Source of the DNA: Alkalinema sp. CAN_BIN05 | Lineage (GTDB): Bacteria > Cyanobacteriota > Cyanobacteriia > Leptolyngbyales > Leptolyngbyaceae | Length of the DNA stretch: 5,062 nt | Assembly (NCBI GenBank): GCA_026786325.1 | Contig: JAJAYH010000110.1 | Span: 1 to 5,062 of the forward strand | Direction: 5' to 3' | Shown: in pieces, positions 1-4,688 of the stretch | Layout: every line of letters begins with the position of its first letter | Position numbering within the stretch: position 1 is the stretch's first letter | Notes under the pieces: model-generated | What the model saw: only the letters and a program-made list of their open reading frames with translations | The model's database searches: none | Told to the model about the DNA's origin: nothing | Translations under genes and position numbers: made by a program

Positions 1-87
1 CGACAGATTGAAGCAAAGGCACTTCAGAAGTTGCGTCAACCTAAACGACGTAATCAGGTTCAAGATTATCTAGAAGCACTCACTTAG
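1..87 (+). CDS. RpoD-family (group 2-like) sigma factor, C-terminal end only
   Basis: Only the last 28 codons and the TAG stop are inside the window. The visible peptide begins RQIEAKALQKLRQP and ends QDYLEALT. This is the recognition helix and tail of region 4.2 of primary-like sigma-70 factors, the part that reads the -35 promoter element. The KRRN...DYLEAL ending resembles cyanobacterial group 2 sigma factors (SigB/SigD type) more than the primary SigA, but a paralogue cannot be assigned from so little. An intrinsic terminator follows about 60 bases after the stop, so this is the natural end of the gene and not a truncation. Its 3' end and flank recur in diverged form at 992-1169. Family assignment is firm; subgroup is inference. 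Confidence 0.85.
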   Translation, partial: RQIEAKALQKLRQPKRRNQVQDYLEALT

Positions 88-147
88 GTGATTTTGGCTG
101 TTGGATTTTGATGGTTTTGGATTGATAATTGGTTGACAGAAAAGTAG

Positions 148-179
148 GGCCGATCGTGATTGCGATCGGCCTTCTTTTT
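148..179 (+). terminator. Intrinsic terminator of the sigma factor gene
   Basis: A perfect 9-bp stem GGCCGATCG (148-156) pairs with CGATCGGCC (163-171) around the loop TGATTG. It is followed by TTCTTTTT (172-179). It lies about 60 bases after the sigma stop codon. The same hairpin with the same loop recurs at 1140-1163. Confidence 0.85.
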
Positions 180-241
180 GAGACCATTTCAATCTCGTGA
201 AAGTTGCTACACAGTAGAAAGATTCTTCACCCATCCGCTCC

Positions 242-407
242 ATGGCACAAACCATCAATCTTATTCTCGAAACGCGAGCCGATCGTAAGATTTCTGCCCG
301 ATCGACGGATTTTCCTGATTGTGTTGCAGTGGCTGAGACGAGAGAAGAGGCGATCGAGATCGCTTGTGTTTGAAATTGAATCAGAGTCTAAAGATGTGGT
401 CGATTGA
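242..407 (+). pseudogene. HicB-like (UPF0150-type) antitoxin remnant, frameshifted
   Basis: From ATG 242 an open frame of 43 codons runs to TGA 371-373. Residues 19-38 read ARSTDFPDCVAVAETREEAI. This matches the core of HicB-like proteins, in which a degenerate RNase-H-like strand carries a 'P-G/D-C-V' turn followed by 'T-R-E-E-A'. Skipping one base near 358-361 would join this to the other frame and continue as LVFEIESESKDVVD, ending at the TGA at 405-407. That gives about 54 residues, close to short cyanobacterial members. A single-base frameshift is therefore the simplest reading, though a natural 43-residue product is possible. No HicA-like toxin is visible on either side and no good ribosome site precedes ATG 242. 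HicB-like antitoxins normally neutralise HicA mRNA interferases; this copy is probably not functional. Recognition rests on one motif. Confidence 0.45.
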
Positions 408-441
408 CGAACTCAGGTGATGACAACAGACGGGAGGGAAG

Positions 442-732
442 ATGGCAATGTCTGAGGACGTAAAGCCGTTTCGTTGGAATGATAAGAAAAACATCCAGCT
501 TCAGGCAGAACGAGAGATTAACTTTGAAATGGCAGTATCAGCAATTACTGAGGGTAATGTTTTAGATGTAATTGAGCATCCAAACCAGGAAAAGTATCCA
601 TCTCAAAGGGTTTTTGTTATTAGAATTAATCAGTATGTCTATCTAGTGCCGTTCGTAGAGAACGATAGGGAGATTTTCCTTAAAACGATAATTCCCAGTC
701 GCAAAATGAAGAAAAAGTATTTAGGAGATTAG
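442..732 (+). CDS. BrnT-like toxin of a type II toxin-antitoxin operon
   Basis: This 96-residue basic protein opens with FRWNDKKN (10-17), the F-x-W-D-x-x-K-N signature of BrnT-like toxins (RelE/ParE-type ribonuclease fold). The central V-L-D-V-I-E-H-P (40-47) and Y-P-S-Q-R-V-F-V (52-59) segments, the strand YVYLVPFV (65-72) and the end FLKTIIPSRK...KKYLG (79-95) match a common cyanobacterial branch paired with an RHH-type antitoxin. Family members are thought to cut RNA and stall translation; activity here is inferred. A strong Shine-Dalgarno GGGAGGG lies at 432-438. It is 3 bases from ATG 442 and 9 bases from the in-frame ATG 448, so translation may really begin at 448 (94 residues). The antitoxin starts 4 bases after the stop, and its ribosome site (AGGAG, 723-727) lies inside the toxin's last codons. 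Toxin-first order is the BrnT/BrnA arrangement. The frame is intact with no missing segment. Confidence 0.75.
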   Translation: MAMSEDVKPFRWNDKKNIQLQAEREINFEMAVSAITEGNVLDVIEHPNQEKYPSQRVFVIRINQYVYLVPFVENDREIFLKTIIPSRKMKKKYLGD

Positions 733-736
733 CACA

Positions 737-1054
737 ATGCTTTCTTTAGATGAACAAGACCTCTTGGAATCGGTAGAAAACGATGAATGGCAGTCTGTCC
801 CAAATCGAGAACAGGAGATTCAACGCTACCAAAGTTATGCCCGATCGCAGTTACTAGAGGAGATTAGGATTAACCTCCCTGTAAGCGATATTGAGTTGTT
901 TACAGATTTAGCGCAGCAAACTGGAACTAATGGTCAGCCTCATTCTTTGGTGGAGATTATTCGAGCGTTGGAGCTTTCCCGCGAACGGGTCCGTCAAATT
1001 GAGTCAAAGGCACTTCAGAAGTTGCATCAACCCAAACAACCTAATGAGGTTTGA
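737..1054 (+). CDS. Chimeric antitoxin: RHH-type antitoxin N-terminus fused to sigma region 4.2
   Basis: This 105-residue protein is the second gene of the toxin operon. Residues 5-36 (DEQDLLES...EWQSVPN...EIQRYQSYA) match the toxin-binding N-terminus of cyanobacterial antitoxins that follow BrnT-like toxins. EIRINLPVSDIELFTDLAQQ (42-61) corresponds to the strand and first helix of their ribbon-helix-helix DNA-binding domain. Where the second RHH helix should follow, the sequence changes at about residues 63-70. It continues as SLVEIIRALELSRERVRQIE (70-89) and SKALQKLHQP, the helix-turn-helix of sigma-70 region 4.2. The sigma tail ends early: QPNEV then TGA, where the sigma gene at the window start has nine more codons. 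The usual Gly of the first HTH helix (E-I-G) is Ile75. The fusion and its DNA relationship to positions 1-87 are seen directly. Whether the product still neutralises the toxin, binds its own promoter, or touches RNA polymerase is unknown. Confidence 0.8.
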   Translation: MLSLDEQDLLESVENDEWQSVPNREQEIQRYQSYARSQLLEEIRINLPVSDIELFTDLAQQTGTNGQPHSLVEIIRALELSRERVRQIESKALQKLHQPKQPNEV

Positions 1055-1169
1055 AACGATTTAGAATTACTCGGTGAAGTGATCTTGGCTTTTGGCTTTT
1101 GATGATTTTGAATTGACAACTAATTGATTAAGTTAAGATGGCCGATCGTGATTGCGATCGGCTTCTTTT
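992..1169 (+). repeat. Direct repeat copy B: diverged sigma gene 3' end, flank and terminator
   Basis: This is the partner of 1-179. The coding part supplies the last 20 codons of the chimeric antitoxin. The antitoxin stop TGA (1052-1054) replaces a CAA codon of copy A, and copy A's own TAG stop is GAA here. Of nine coding differences, four are silent and five change the amino acid. Four of those five fall in the last nine codons, after the recognition helix. The true left limit is probably near 925-945, where the protein becomes sigma-like, but copy A is cut by the window edge so this cannot be shown. Confidence 0.85.
1140..1169 (+). terminator. Intrinsic terminator of the toxin-antitoxin operon (copied from the sigma gene)
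   Basis: GGCCGATCG (1140-1148) pairs with CGATCGGCT (1155-1163) around TGATTG, with one G-T pair at the base. A T-rich run TCTTTT (1164-1169) follows. It keeps the loop and stem of the terminator at 148-179 and lies about 85 bases after the antitoxin stop, so it would end the operon transcript. Confidence 0.8.
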
Positions 1170-1208
1170 CTAAGATTCTTTTAGGTAAATAGCTGAAGGG
1201 CAAATCTT

Positions 1209-1442
1209 ATGGAAAAACAGCTAACAGTCCTTTATGACAAAGCTGGCGATATCCTCTACGTTAATACCTGCAAACCCTACTCCGAACAGGAATCAGAAGA
1301 ACTTGGGGATGAAATTATCGCCCGTCTTAATCCAATTTCTGGCACGGTTGAAAATCTTGAAATTCTTTTCTTTGCTCACCGAACTCAACCACTTAATCTG
1401 CTAGAACTCCCGATCGCCCAAGTTCTCCAGTCCATTGTTTAA
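1209..1442 (+). CDS. DUF2283-family small protein
   Basis: This 77-residue protein begins LTVLYDKAGDILYVN (5-19), the Y-D-x-x-x-D-x-L-Y pattern that opens DUF2283 proteins. It continues with SEELGDEIIARLNP (29-42), then a turn and ENLEILFF (48-55), the family's 'I-x-G-I-E-I-L' strand in altered form. No biochemical function is established for the family. Members are often encoded beside small toxin-like proteins such as DUF4258 and are sometimes proposed as antitoxins; that is inference here. GAAGGG at 1195-1200, eight bases before ATG 1209, is a good ribosome site. It follows the terminator at 1140-1169, so it is probably transcribed separately from the toxin-antitoxin operon. Its stop codon overlaps by 4 nt the stop of the convergent Uma2 gene, leaving no room for a terminator between them. 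Confidence 0.75.
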   Translation: MEKQLTVLYDKAGDILYVNTCKPYSEQESEELGDEIIARLNPISGTVENLEILFFAHRTQPLNLLELPIAQVLQSIV

Positions 1443-2080
1443 TTATTCACTTCCTGCTCAAATTCATCGAGTGCAGCATAACTTCCAACAATCCAAGCCC
1501 GATCGATTGTCCTCGGTAACAAAATCCCTAAATCCAAATCAGGAAAAATAGGACTTCGAGAAACTTCAATATATCGATCGTTTTGAAGAATATAAATCTT
1601 CAACGTTCCTGCGTCATAAACCCAAAGTTCAGGAACGCCGATCGCCTGATAAGCTTCCAATGTAGTCTTAGACGTGAAATCAGTTTCTAGTGCTAAATCG
1701 GGCGGTGGGTCGCCTATTGTAAGCCGCCGTTTTCCGATCATTTGTTGATAGTTTTGAATGTAAAAGCAGGCATCTGGCTCAACACCTGCAATACCTATTT
1801 GTTTAAATGTGGTAGACCCAAATGGCTGATAGGGAATCTTGCGTAACCTCAGTAAAAGCTTCACCACATCCGATGTGAGATCACAAGGAATTTCATGTTC
1901 AGGAAGTGGCGACATAATCTCTAAGGTTCCGCAGCTATAAATCATTCGATCGGAAGAACGATCGCCCATTTCAAGCAACAGAAACTCGTAATCATCCCAA
2001 CTGACATTATCAATAGTCACGCGACTGCCGGGTGATAGTTGAAGATTGCTAATTGGGGCGACGATCGTTCCGGAAACCAT
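1439..2080 (-). CDS. Uma2-family endonuclease-like protein
   Basis: This 213-residue protein matches the Uma2 (DUF820) restriction-endonuclease-like family, greatly expanded in cyanobacteria. In order it has WDDYEFLL (28-35), the G-x-LEIMSPLPEHE segment (51-63), GVEPDACFYI (99-108, with the metal-binding-type Asp103), PPPDLALETDFTSK (125-138, with the E-x-D core at 132-134) and YQAIGVPELWVYD (144-156). These are the PD-(D/E)XK core elements, and none of the usual acidic residues is obviously lost. The fold suggests DNA cleavage, but biological roles of Uma2 proteins are largely unknown and many occur as scattered solitary copies. On its strand GGAG lies 7 bases before the ATG, supporting this start. 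It follows the TPR gene by 50 bp on the same strand, so co-transcription is possible. Length is normal for the family. Confidence 0.88.
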   Translation of the reverse strand: MVSGTIVAPISNLQLSPGSRVTIDNVSWDDYEFLLLEMGDRSSDRMIYSCGTLEIMSPLPEHEIPCDLTSDVVKLLLRLRKIPYQPFGSTTFKQIGIAGVEPDACFYIQNYQQMIGKRRLTIGDPPPDLALETDFTSKTTLEAYQAIGVPELWVYDAGTLKIYILQNDRYIEVSRSPIFPDLDLGILLPRTIDRAWIVGSYAALDEFEQEVNN

Positions 2081-2102
2081 AGAGTTACTCCGTTTTGGTC
2101 AG

Positions 2103-2141
2103 CACGACTAAACCACGACTAAAGCATAAACTATGGTTTAG
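2103..2141 (-). other. Inverted and direct repeats between the TPR and Uma2 genes
   Basis: CTAAACCA (2108-2115) and TGGTTTAG (2134-2141) are an 8-bp inverted repeat with an 18-base spacer that includes the TPR stop codon. The decamer CACGACTAAA also occurs twice in tandem (2103-2112 and 2114-2123). On the - strand the hairpin is not followed by a T-run, so it is at best a weak terminator or an RNA-end structure between the two genes. Confidence 0.35.
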
Positions 2142-3039
2142 CTGGTGCCGGAACATCAGGCTTTGCGTCCGTTGGCTTATCACTAGGCTTCTCTGTCGGT
2201 TGCGCATCATTCGGCTTAATTCCACCCGTTGCCGGACTTGGACTCGCGATTGGACCTGCCGCCAAACGAGTGATTTGATCCTTAACTTCAGGCGGTGCAA
2301 CACTCAACGCCTTATCAAACAGTACCTTCGCCTCAGGATTTTTGCCCTGCTCTTGCAACGTCAGCGCCTTGCCAAGATAAGCCTGAAAATCGTCCGGTTT
2401 CGCCTTAATCGCCGAATCAAAAACGCGCACCGCCTCATCAAATCGCTTCTGATTCGCAAAGGTCCGACCCAGCAACACTTCAATAGCCGTCGTATCGATC
2501 GCGCCTGGAGTGGCTTGGTTTACTTTTGGCGCATCCCGCAACGTATCTTGCAGAAGACCGATCGCCGCTTCAGGACGGTTTTGCTTAACTAAAAGCTGCG
2601 ACAATTCACTCAAAATCTTCAAATCAGCAGGCTTCGACTTCAGGGCATCTCGATAAACCTGAATCGCACCTTCATCATCTTTTAAATACTGCTTCGTTCT
2701 CGCTAATAGCACCGCATAGTCAGGAACCCCTGGGTTTAGCTTTACTAACTTTTCTAAAGGTTCAACCGTTCCTTTGATATCATTCAGCCCACGTTTTGCA
2801 TCCACAATTCCCCGCAACGCATTGGGATTCTCGGGTTCTCGCTGAAGCACAGACTCGTAGCCCCGCAACTGATCTTCAAACTGCTTACGTTGGGCATCAG
2901 GTGCTGGAGAATTCACCGAAACAGGCGCATTCTGGGGAGTATTTAGATAAGGAAGAACCGAAACGCCTAGCAATGCAATAGCAGAAAACGCTAGGACTAT
3001 TCTGGGGAGCCATCGGTTGCGCTTTGTTTCTTCTGCCAT
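2131..3039 (-). CDS. Membrane-anchored tetratricopeptide-repeat protein
   Basis: This 302-residue protein starts with a short basic segment (MAEETKRNRW) and a single hydrophobic helix (about 11-31), which should act as an uncleaved N-terminal membrane anchor. A Pro/Asn/Ser linker (32-48) follows. Residues 50-250 hold TPR-type helix pairs: around 53-84, 85-117, 118-150 (DDEGAIQVYRDALKSKPADL), 152-172, 184-216 (KRFDEAVRVFDSAIKAKPDD) and 218-250 (PEAKVLFDKALSVAP). The last 45 residues are low complexity, rich in Pro, Lys, Asp and Thr, and probably disordered. TPR arrays bind partner proteins; no partner or pathway can be named. A segment near 173-184 between repeats (KVNQATPGAIDT) is an insertion in the solenoid. 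The ribosome site is weak (AGAG, 9 bases upstream). The membrane anchor begins right after this ATG, which supports the start. No homologue with a gene name is recognised. Confidence 0.85.
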   Translation of the reverse strand: MAEETKRNRWLPRIVLAFSAIALLGVSVLPYLNTPQNAPVSVNSPAPDAQRKQFEDQLRGYESVLQREPENPNALRGIVDAKRGLNDIKGTVEPLEKLVKLNPGVPDYAVLLARTKQYLKDDEGAIQVYRDALKSKPADLKILSELSQLLVKQNRPEAAIGLLQDTLRDAPKVNQATPGAIDTTAIEVLLGRTFANQKRFDEAVRVFDSAIKAKPDDFQAYLGKALTLQEQGKNPEAKVLFDKALSVAPPEVKDQITRLAAGPIASPSPATGGIKPNDAQPTEKPSDKPTDAKPDVPAPAKP

Positions 3040-3071
3040 GACAAAATCTCTGGGGGGTCAACTGCCAAGCG

Positions 3072-3077
3072 ATTGTA
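3072..3077 (-). promoter_or_regulatory. Possible -10 box of the TPR gene
   Basis: TACAAT on the - strand lies about 32 bases upstream of the TPR start codon. It resembles a sigma-70 -10 element. No convincing -35 hexamer lies 16-18 bases further upstream, where the sequence is CGATCG, so this is a weak call. Confidence 0.25.
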
Positions 3078-3090
3078 CCGCAAACTATAG

Positions 3091-3122
3091 AATCCGATCG
3101 CACTACTAACGATCGGATTTTT
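3091..3122 (+). terminator. Hairpin with T-run, + strand orientation
   Basis: A perfect 10-bp stem AATCCGATCG (3091-3100) pairs with CGATCGGATT (3110-3119) around a 9-base loop. It is followed by TTT, giving a five-T run at 3118-3122. As an intrinsic terminator it works best for + strand transcription, yet the genes on both sides are on the - strand. On the - strand it follows the small membrane protein stop by about 20 bases but has only an A-run before it and no T-run after. It could separate the two - strand genes weakly, or end antisense transcripts. Confidence 0.5.
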
Positions 3123-3140
3123 CACCCTAATGGCTTAACA

Positions 3141-3476
3141 CTAGTTCAAGACAGGGCTTTGCATTCCACTCACTACAACAGGCTCATTACTAGATTCTAG
3201 TTTTGGTTTTGCTTCGACTTCGCGTATTTCAATGTGGTTCAGCAATGTCGAAACAAAGGCAAAAAGCAAAAATGGTAGCGACAACACCAAAATTAATCCC
3301 ACAACTCCCAGCGCAAACACCGGACGACTGGCCCCCATTAATCCCATAGCCGTGGCTAGGCTGATAAAAATAACCAGTAACCAAACGATGATTTGACTGT
3401 ATACATCCCCAAAGGACAGCGTACAGACTAATTTATAGCGACGTAGAACATCTAAACTTTTGATAGGGCTATTCAT
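3141..3476 (-). CDS. Small protein with two transmembrane helices
   Basis: I do not recognise a named family. The frame stays open upstream to 3518, but ATG 3474-3476 is chosen because GAGG lies five bases before it; no such site serves the earlier ATG. The resulting 111-residue protein has a polar N-terminus (1-25). Two hydrophobic helices follow at about 28-48 (IIVWLLVIFISLATAMGLMG) and 53-79 (VFALGVVGLILVLSLPFLLF), then a charged tail (81-111) with no membrane segment. The loop between the helices is very short (ASRP), so this is a helical hairpin. It is probably a cytoplasmic-membrane or thylakoid protein of unknown role. It precedes the membrane-anchored TPR gene on the same strand by 101 bp, separated by the hairpin at 3091-3119. 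Codon use looks like its neighbours. Confidence 0.65.
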   Translation of the reverse strand: MNSPIKSLDVLRRYKLVCTLSFGDVYSQIIVWLLVIFISLATAMGLMGASRPVFALGVVGLILVLSLPFLLFAFVSTLLNHIEIREVEAKPKLESSNEPVVVSGMQSPVLN

Positions 3477-3481
3477 AAAAA

Positions 3482-3485
3482 CCTC
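3482..3485 (-). promoter_or_regulatory. Ribosome binding site that decides the membrane protein start
   Basis: GAGG on the - strand is five bases upstream of the ATG at 3474-3476. It favours this start over the in-frame ATG at 3516-3518, which would add 14 residues (MPNCLSNYWNAEVF) and lacks a clear site. Confidence 0.55.
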
Positions 3486-3638
3486 AGCGTTCCAATAATT
3501 GGACAAGCAATTGGGCAATCATCGATCGGTAATGATTCAGCTTAAAAGATCAATCTAGTTTTGTGTATTTTCTCAATCTTTATGCAGCATTCTTAATGCT
3601 TTGAAACATGCACAATCACGGCTGATACTGAAGCTTGA

Positions 3639-4619
3639 TTAGGCATGAAGCCGATCGGTTAAAACTCTCAACCGATCGCACAGCAGCGCATAAAAGCCAT
3701 CACTATCGACCGCACAAACCACGTCCACATTCGGCGCACGACCGGATACCCCATACCAATCCACAATGGTCCGTCCGATCGTCACCTCGCTTTGAATCTC
3801 CACTTCAACAAAGCACTTTCGCGTTTCAAACAGCGTTGGATTAATCAAATAGGCAATCACGCAAGGGTCATGGAGCGGTGCGCCCTCAAAGCCATATTGC
3901 TGAATATCGTGATGGCTATAGTCCTCTAAAAGCGTCGCAACTAATGTACCGATCGGATCTCCAATTTGCCGAATTTTTGCCAATCTATCGGGTGTTGCGA
4001 TCGCCTGATGAGTTACGTCTAAGCCCATCATCACAATCGGAACTCCCGAAGTCATGACAATCTGCGCCGCATGTGGATCACAATAAATATTAAATTCCGC
4101 TGAAGGCGTGACATTCCCATGGGTCGTCGCACCGCCCATCATCACTACTTGGGCAATTTTCTCGATAATTTCTGGTGACTTTACCAATGCGATCGCTAAA
4201 TTGGTCAACGGTCCCAGCGTCGCAATTTTCATCGGTTTTACAGAAGCCAACAATGTTTCAATCAAAAAATCTACGCCATGCTGAGGCGAGAGTTCGATCG
4301 TCGGTTCCGGTAAATTCACTTGGCCCAATCCTGTCGCCCCATGAACATATTCGGCGGTGACGAGCGATCGTAAGATCGGACGGCCACATCCCGCAAAGAC
4401 AGGCACATTCAGGACTTGAGCCAATTCACAAATCTTGCGCGCATTCGTTTGGGTATGAACCAAGGGCACATTTCCGCCGACCGTTATGATGCCCCGCAGA
4501 TTTAGCTCAGGCGATGCAAATGCTAACAAGAGGGCGATCGCGTCATCAACACCTGGATCGCAATCGATAAGAAGGTCGGTATCACAACCATTAATATCAA
4601 AACCATTAAATTGAGTCAT
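3639..4619 (-). CDS. Inosine-uridine-preferring-type nucleoside hydrolase
   Basis: This 326-residue enzyme should hydrolyse the N-glycosidic bond of ribonucleosides to give a free base and ribose in the cytoplasm. The family hallmark is LLIDCDPGVDDAIALLLAF (16-34), in which Asp19, Asp21, Asp25 and Asp26 match the calcium/ribose-binding aspartate cluster. Further family blocks are ITVGGN (45-50, the conserved Asn), HGATGLG (93-99), TLGPLTNLA (134-142), VVMMGGA (158-164), AEFNIYCDP (174-182, ribose-binding Asn177) and the late LHDP (249-252, calcium ligand Asp251). All key residues are present and the length fits (usually 300-330). Base preference cannot be read safely; RihA/RihB-like pyrimidine or mixed activity is possible. 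It is divergent from pyrR across 69 bp, which favours a role in pyrimidine salvage. Three perfect HIP1 octamers lie within it. The ribosome site is weak (AAAG). Confidence 0.92.
   Translation of the reverse strand: MTQFNGFDINGCDTDLLIDCDPGVDDAIALLLAFASPELNLRGIITVGGNVPLVHTQTNARKICELAQVLNVPVFAGCGRPILRSLVTAEYVHGATGLGQVNLPEPTIELSPQHGVDFLIETLLASVKPMKIATLGPLTNLAIALVKSPEIIEKIAQVVMMGGATTHGNVTPSAEFNIYCDPHAAQIVMTSGVPIVMMGLDVTHQAIATPDRLAKIRQIGDPIGTLVATLLEDYSHHDIQQYGFEGAPLHDPCVIAYLINPTLFETRKCFVEVEIQSEVTIGRTIVDWYGVSGRAPNVDVVCAVDSDGFYALLCDRLRVLTDRLHA
3997..4541. repeat. Three HIP1 octamers (GCGATCGC)
   Basis: Perfect copies are at 3997-4004, 4189-4196 and 4534-4541, all inside the nucleoside hydrolase gene. 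The shorter core CGATCG is found about thirty times across the window. HIP1 is a hallmark of many cyanobacterial genomes and is the best taxonomic clue here. Confidence 0.9.
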
Positions 4620-4631
4620 TTGACTTTAGGA

Positions 4632-4676
4632 TAAGTTCTTCTAAGTTCGACTCTCGACAAGCAGGCGACAAGCTGG
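4632..4676. promoter_or_regulatory. Phased direct repeats in the nucleoside hydrolase/pyrR divergent gap
   Basis: TAAGTTC occurs at 4632-4638 and 4642-4648, a 10-bp period. CGACAAGCAGG (4655-4665) is followed directly by CGACAAGCTGG (4666-4676), an 11-bp period with one mismatch. Repeats at one-helical-turn spacing in a divergent promoter region suggest an operator for a regulator of both genes. No matching regulator is known to me and promoters are not clear. Confidence 0.35.
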
Positions 4677-4688
4677 GATTTGTTAATC

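Larger units (their letters stand above)
1..179 (+). repeat. Direct repeat copy A: sigma gene 3' end plus terminator
   Basis: This stretch aligns with 992-1169. By hand count about 51 of the first 60 bases match (coding part). About 56 of the next 80 match (after the coding part, no gaps), and the terminator core is nearly identical. One single-base length difference lies just before the terminator. The left limit is unknown because the window starts here; similarity fades just after the terminator T-run. The two copies bracket the HicB remnant and the toxin-antitoxin operon. Confidence 0.85.

Noticed and set aside
70..258. 62-codon open frame on the - strand
   Set aside because: It runs antisense through the sigma gene end and its terminator hairpin, has no recognisable domain and no ribosome site.
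204..407. 67-codon open frame on the + strand starting at 204
   Set aside because: Its N-terminal part overlaps the HicB-like motif in another frame and looks like random Arg/Ser-rich translation. Only its last 15 or so codons may be the frameshifted HicB tail.
442..840. Scarcity of CGATCG in the toxin gene as proof of foreign origin
   Set aside because: Similar CGATCG-free stretches occur inside the TPR gene, so the gap is within normal variation for this window.
2095..2592. 165-codon open frame on the + strand
   Set aside because: It is antisense to the TPR gene, whose protein is clearly real. The translation is an implausible Arg/Leu-rich sequence.
3586..3600. Hairpin AGCATT-CTT-AATGCT as a terminator of the nucleoside hydrolase gene
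   Set aside because: The stem is only 6 bp and AT-rich, and no T-run follows on the - strand.
4620..4688. PyrR-responsive attenuator or riboswitch upstream of pyrR
   Set aside because: The gap is 69 bp, with no terminator or alternative hairpins and no match to the Bacillus PyrR-binding loop pattern.
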